A DNA stretch of 16,899 nucleotides. Origin: Anaerolineaceae bacterium. GTDB lineage: Bacteria; Chloroflexota; Anaerolineae; Anaerolineales; Villigracilaceae. Position numbers and translations under genes: made by a program. The notes below the pieces were generated by a model. That model saw only the letters and a program-made list of their open reading frames with translations. It did not search any database and was not told where the DNA came from. Shown in pieces: positions 14,325 to 16,899 of this stretch; position 1 is the stretch's first letter; each line of letters starts with the position of its first letter. The stretch covers positions 1 through 16,899 of the forward strand of contig BQMV01000242.1 in NCBI GenBank assembly GCA_022181005.1. Direction: 5' to 3'.

Positions 14325-15338
14325 ATGGATAAAAGAATCATATTCGTCGTCGGCAACAGCCGCAGCGGAACGACTATGCTGGGGCGCATTTTTGGGCGCG
14401 CTCCCGAGACATTCACGTTTAACGAACTACATTTCTTCGAGCAGATGTGGCTGCCGACGCTTCCCGCCAAAGTTATTGAGCAAGAGGCAGCAATTGACTA
14501 TATGTCGCGCCTTATGGCTGTTCAACGCGATGGGTATTTTGCACGGCTTGACGCTGACAAATATCGGTCGGAAGCGACTGAACTGATCAAGACGAATTCT
14601 GGCGAATGGAGCCCTCCGCGAGTCTACGCTCTCTTCGTTGCGTATGAGGCTGGGCGTCATGGGAAATCAATCGCCTGCGATCAAACGCCGCGCAATGTGT
14701 ATTTTATCGGGGAATTATTGGCGTACTATCCTCAAGCGCAGATTGTACATATCATCCGCGATCCTCGCGACGTTTTGCTGTCTCAGAAGAATCGCTGGCG
14801 GCGGCGAAACTACGCCAGTAAGATCTATCCATTGAGAGAGTCCATCCGAACCTGGGTCAACTATCATCCCTTGTCTATCAGCCTGTTATGGAAAAGCGGC
14901 ATTAATGCCTGGCGAAAGTTTGAGAATCACCCGCGAGTGCATTCCCTGCGTTTCGAAGATCTACTCGAAGATCCCGAACGAACCATCCGTCAAATTTGCG
15001 AACGCATTAACGTCGAGTATATTCCTCAGATGCTCGAAATTCCTCAAATCGGTTCCTCGCACGGCGTGGATCATCAAGATCATCTTGGCGTGAAAAAAGA
15101 GAACGCTGGACGTTGGCAACATGCGGGCAACAAGGATATTGCCGATCTATCCATATGCCAAAGCGTTGTCAAGCGAGAAATGGTCGCATTAAATTATTCG
15201 CCGGAAGAGTTCTCGATTAATCCTCTGACCTACATTTGGATCGCGGCGCTGTGGCCCATGAAGAACTTATTGGCGGTTGTCTTGAATGCGCAGAAATCTC
15301 GCAGCCTGCTCGATTTCATCCGTCGTCGGCTAGGTTAA
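14325..15338 (+). CDS. Sulfotransferase (Sulfotransfer_3-like), fourth copy
   Basis: The 337-residue product has a 5' loop at 5-20, IIFVVGNSRSGTTMLG, and a 3'-phosphate site at 142-153, HIIRDPRDVLLS, with R145 and S153. An 'ACDQTPRN' motif at 117-124 is the counterpart of the 'DKTP' segment. 'HSLRFEDLLEDPERTIRQI' near 210-228 is the conserved strand and helix before the C-terminal part. The C-terminal 45 residues include a hydrophobic patch (YIWIAALWPMKNLLAVVL) that could touch the membrane. The frame is open upstream to 14220 inside the preceding gene, but ATG 14325, four bases after its stop, gives a standard N-terminus; AGGAG at 14306-14310 is a slightly distant Shine-Dalgarno. Same subfamily as the preceding gene but well diverged. 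Acceptor unknown. Confidence 0.9.
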   Translation: MDKRIIFVVGNSRSGTTMLGRIFGRAPETFTFNELHFFEQMWLPTLPAKVIEQEAAIDYMSRLMAVQRDGYFARLDADKYRSEATELIKTNSGEWSPPRVYALFVAYEAGRHGKSIACDQTPRNVYFIGELLAYYPQAQIVHIIRDPRDVLLSQKNRWRRRNYASKIYPLRESIRTWVNYHPLSISLLWKSGINAWRKFENHPRVHSLRFEDLLEDPERTIRQICERINVEYIPQMLEIPQIGSSHGVDHQDHLGVKKENAGRWQHAGNKDIADLSICQSVVKREMVALNYSPEEFSINPLTYIWIAALWPMKNLLAVVLNAQKSRSLLDFIRRRLG

Positions 15339-15420
15339 TAACCTCCAACGCAAACCGCTCGAGAGCAATCGCTGAAGCAGCATGGTCAAACCGACAACCC
15401 AACCCTTTCCGATAATTAAC

Positions 15421-15436
15421 AAGGAATTCTCCGATG
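15421..15436 (+). promoter_or_regulatory. Translation-start cassette, first copy
   Basis: AAGGAATTCTCCGATG contains a Shine-Dalgarno (AAGGAA), a GAATTC and the ATG of the MBOAT gene with seven bases between the Shine-Dalgarno and the start. The same 16 bases recur with one change exactly 1400 bases downstream, before the next gene. Confidence 0.6.
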
Positions 15437-16822
15437 AATTTCGTTTCTATTGAGTTCGCCTATCTTTTTTCTGTAATCTTCATTTTGCTATTAATTCTCC
15501 GCTCGCCTTTGATCCGGAAAATTATCATCCTTTCCGCAAGCTGTATTTTTTACGCGTATTGGGATTGGCGCTTCCTGGGACTGCTTATCTTTGTCACCGT
15601 TGTAGATTACTATATTTCCAGACTTCTAGCGCAGGCGACAGATCAACGACGCAGGAAATTCCTTTTGCTCGCGAGCGTAATCCTCAACTTAGCGGTGTTG
15701 GGCGTTTTCAAATATCTGAATTTCTTCATAGACAATTTCGATTATCTATTCTCAAGCTTCGGGGTAAATATTTCCCATGTGAACATCCTTCTGCCGATCG
15801 GAATCTCCTTTTACACCTTTGAGACCCTAAGCTACGTTATAGACGTTTACCGCGGCGACACGGAACCAGCGCACTCCCTGCTCGATTACGCCGTATTCCT
15901 GACGTTTTTTCCGCGCCTGGTGGCAGGACCCATTATGCGCGCAAGCCAGTTCCTGCCCCAGCTAGAACGAGGCGTTGAAATCAATCCGCCCAACTTTGTC
16001 GCCGGGGCGCAATTGTTTGCGCAAGGTCTCTTCAAGAAGACGTTGATTGCAGATCGGCTATCCCTCGGCGTTGACATGATCTACGCCAATCCCGCTTTGT
16101 ACGCGCCCGCCTCCGTTTGGATGGCGATCTTCGCCTACTCGATTCAGATCTATTTTGATTTCTCCGGCTACAGCGATATGGCGATAGGCATCGCCAAGAT
16201 GATGGGATTCGATCTGGCTCAAAACTTCCATATGCCCTACGTCAGCCAATCCATCACGGAATTTTGGCGGCGCTGGCACATCTCGCTTTCCACCTGGCTT
16301 AGAGACTACCTCTATATTCCGCTTGGAGGCAACCGCAAGGGGAAAGTTCGCACATATATTAACCTGCTGCTCACCATGTTATTGGGAGGATTGTGGCACG
16401 GCGCCAGTTGGAACTTTGTAATTTGGGGTGGGCTTCACGGAATCTATCTGGCAATCGAGCGCTTATTTGGCGTCAAGGTTGACGACGAACGGCCCTTCAA
16501 CTGGATCAAAGCCTTTCTTCTCTTCATCCTTGTAAGCATTACCTGGGTGTTCTTCCGCTCCACCTCGCTGGAAACGACCGGAATCGTTCTGTCAAAATTG
16601 TTCTTCCTTTCGAAAGGCGGGCTTCTGTGGGCGCCAAACTCCGCCCTGATATTTGTTTTCATTATAATCGTTGGCGGATGGTGGATGAGACGGAAGAAAT
16701 TTGAAATCCCCGTATTGACTCTCGATAAGCCCTACGCTATCCCGCTTCTAGCGGTGGAATATTTTTGGATTTATTTGTTCTTTCCGGCAAACATCAACCC
16801 CTTCATCTACTTCCAATTTTAA
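15434..16822 (+). CDS. MBOAT family O-acyltransferase (AlgI/PatA-like)
   Basis: The 462-residue product is a polytopic membrane-bound O-acyltransferase with about 11-12 helices. Family motifs appear in the expected order: LLPIGISFYTFETLSYVIDVYRG at about 119-141 (partly quoted), FFPRLVAGPI at 158-167, EFWRRWHISLSTWLRDYL around 276-293 with H282, YIPLGGNRKG at 294-303, and LLGGLWHGASWNFVIWGGLHG around 316-336 with H322. H322 is the invariant catalytic histidine, the equivalent of the one essential in AlgI. It transfers an acyl group, usually acetyl, across the membrane to an extracellular glycan or a partner protein. AAGGAA at 15421 gives a good Shine-Dalgarno seven bases before ATG 15434. It is set off from the sulfotransferases by a 95-base gap. 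The next gene, starting 11 bases on, is likely a partner. Confidence 0.93.
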   Translation: MNFVSIEFAYLFSVIFILLLILRSPLIRKIIILSASCIFYAYWDWRFLGLLIFVTVVDYYISRLLAQATDQRRRKFLLLASVILNLAVLGVFKYLNFFIDNFDYLFSSFGVNISHVNILLPIGISFYTFETLSYVIDVYRGDTEPAHSLLDYAVFLTFFPRLVAGPIMRASQFLPQLERGVEINPPNFVAGAQLFAQGLFKKTLIADRLSLGVDMIYANPALYAPASVWMAIFAYSIQIYFDFSGYSDMAIGIAKMMGFDLAQNFHMPYVSQSITEFWRRWHISLSTWLRDYLYIPLGGNRKGKVRTYINLLLTMLLGGLWHGASWNFVIWGGLHGIYLAIERLFGVKVDDERPFNWIKAFLLFILVSITWVFFRSTSLETTGIVLSKLFFLSKGGLLWAPNSALIFVFIIIVGGWWMRRKKFEIPVLTLDKPYAIPLLAVEYFWIYLFFPANINPFIYFQF

Positions 16823-16836
16823 GGAATTCTTCGATG
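16821..16836 (+). promoter_or_regulatory. Translation-start cassette, second copy
   Basis: AAGGAATTCTTCGATG differs from the copy at 15421-15436 at a single base. The first two bases belong to the TAA stop codon of the MBOAT gene, so stop codon and Shine-Dalgarno overlap and translation of the two genes is probably linked. The ATG is that of the last, partial gene. Confidence 0.6.
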
Positions 16837-16899
16837 CCATTTAATCGTCAACGTTTTATCAAATATGCGCTTCAATTTGCAGGCTGGACGTTTCTCTTT
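16834..16899 (+). CDS. Start of a gene with hydrophobic N-terminus (3' cut by window edge)
   Basis: Only 22 codons are visible: a short basic N-terminus (MPFNRQRFIKYALQF) running into a hydrophobic segment (AGWTFLF). This looks like a signal anchor or the first membrane helix. MBOAT genes of the AlgI type are very often followed by a gene for a membrane-anchored SGNH/AlgX/AlgJ-like acetyltransferase that completes the reaction outside the membrane. By analogy that is the best guess, but nothing in the 22 residues proves it. The Shine-Dalgarno AAGGAA overlaps the preceding stop codon. Confidence 0.6.
   Translation, partial: MPFNRQRFIKYALQFAGWTFLF

Noticed and set aside
15339..15433. Possible promoter (GATAAT at 15411-15416) in the gap before the MBOAT gene
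   Set aside because: No -35 box at proper spacing; AT-rich sequence next to a Shine-Dalgarno is common.
1..16899. Search for tRNA, rRNA, CRISPR arrays, insertion sequences and attachment sites
   Set aside because: No cloverleaf, spaced repeat array, transposase frame or paired terminal repeats were seen by eye in the gaps, which are all shorter than about 180 bases.

Overview
The window carries 17 recognisable protein-coding genes, all on the + strand, plus a gene cut at each end (the left one is counted among the 17, the right one is only a 22-codon start). Base composition is mildly GC-rich, with frequent GCG, CGC and GAA codons. The mix of genes (DUF4230, pirin, Nudix, YbaK, a cytoplasmic serine hydrolase, then a Wzx/Wzy exopolysaccharide cluster with several sulfotransferases) fits a free-living bacterium. 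Chloroflexota, class Anaerolineae, is my best guess from overall impression. It is an inference, since no rRNA, tRNA or marker gene is present.

Region 1 (1-4990) holds loosely packed, apparently unrelated genes: the tail of a possible P-loop kinase, a membrane-anchored DUF4230 protein, a pirin, a Nudix hydrolase, a four-helix membrane protein of unknown function, a YbaK-type aminoacyl-tRNA deacylase and a beta-lactamase-fold serine hydrolase. Most of these start codons lack a Shine-Dalgarno sequence. Two have a -10-like box about 7-8 bases before the ATG, which suggests leaderless mRNAs. Small hairpins, an 18-base perfect palindrome and a 14-base tandem duplication lie between the genes.

Region 2 (about 5040-16899) is a surface-polysaccharide cluster. 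It begins after a 179-base gap holding a plausible promoter. In order it encodes: a Wzz-like chain-length protein, a Wzx-like flippase, two sulfotransferases of one type, a Wzy/O-antigen-ligase-like polymerase, a SAM methyltransferase, a GT4 glycosyltransferase, two sulfotransferases of a second type, an MBOAT O-acyltransferase, and the start of a further gene with a hydrophobic N-terminus.

Taken together, region 2 looks like a machine for a polymerised, exported glycan modified by sulfation and by O-acylation, and possibly by methylation. The unusual point is the ratio: four sulfotransferases and an acyltransferase against one glycosyltransferase. No initiating phosphoglycosyltransferase, PAPS synthesis gene or tyrosine kinase is visible, so those must lie outside the window. 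No rRNA, tRNA, CRISPR array, insertion sequence or origin was seen, and no gap between genes exceeds about 180 bases.
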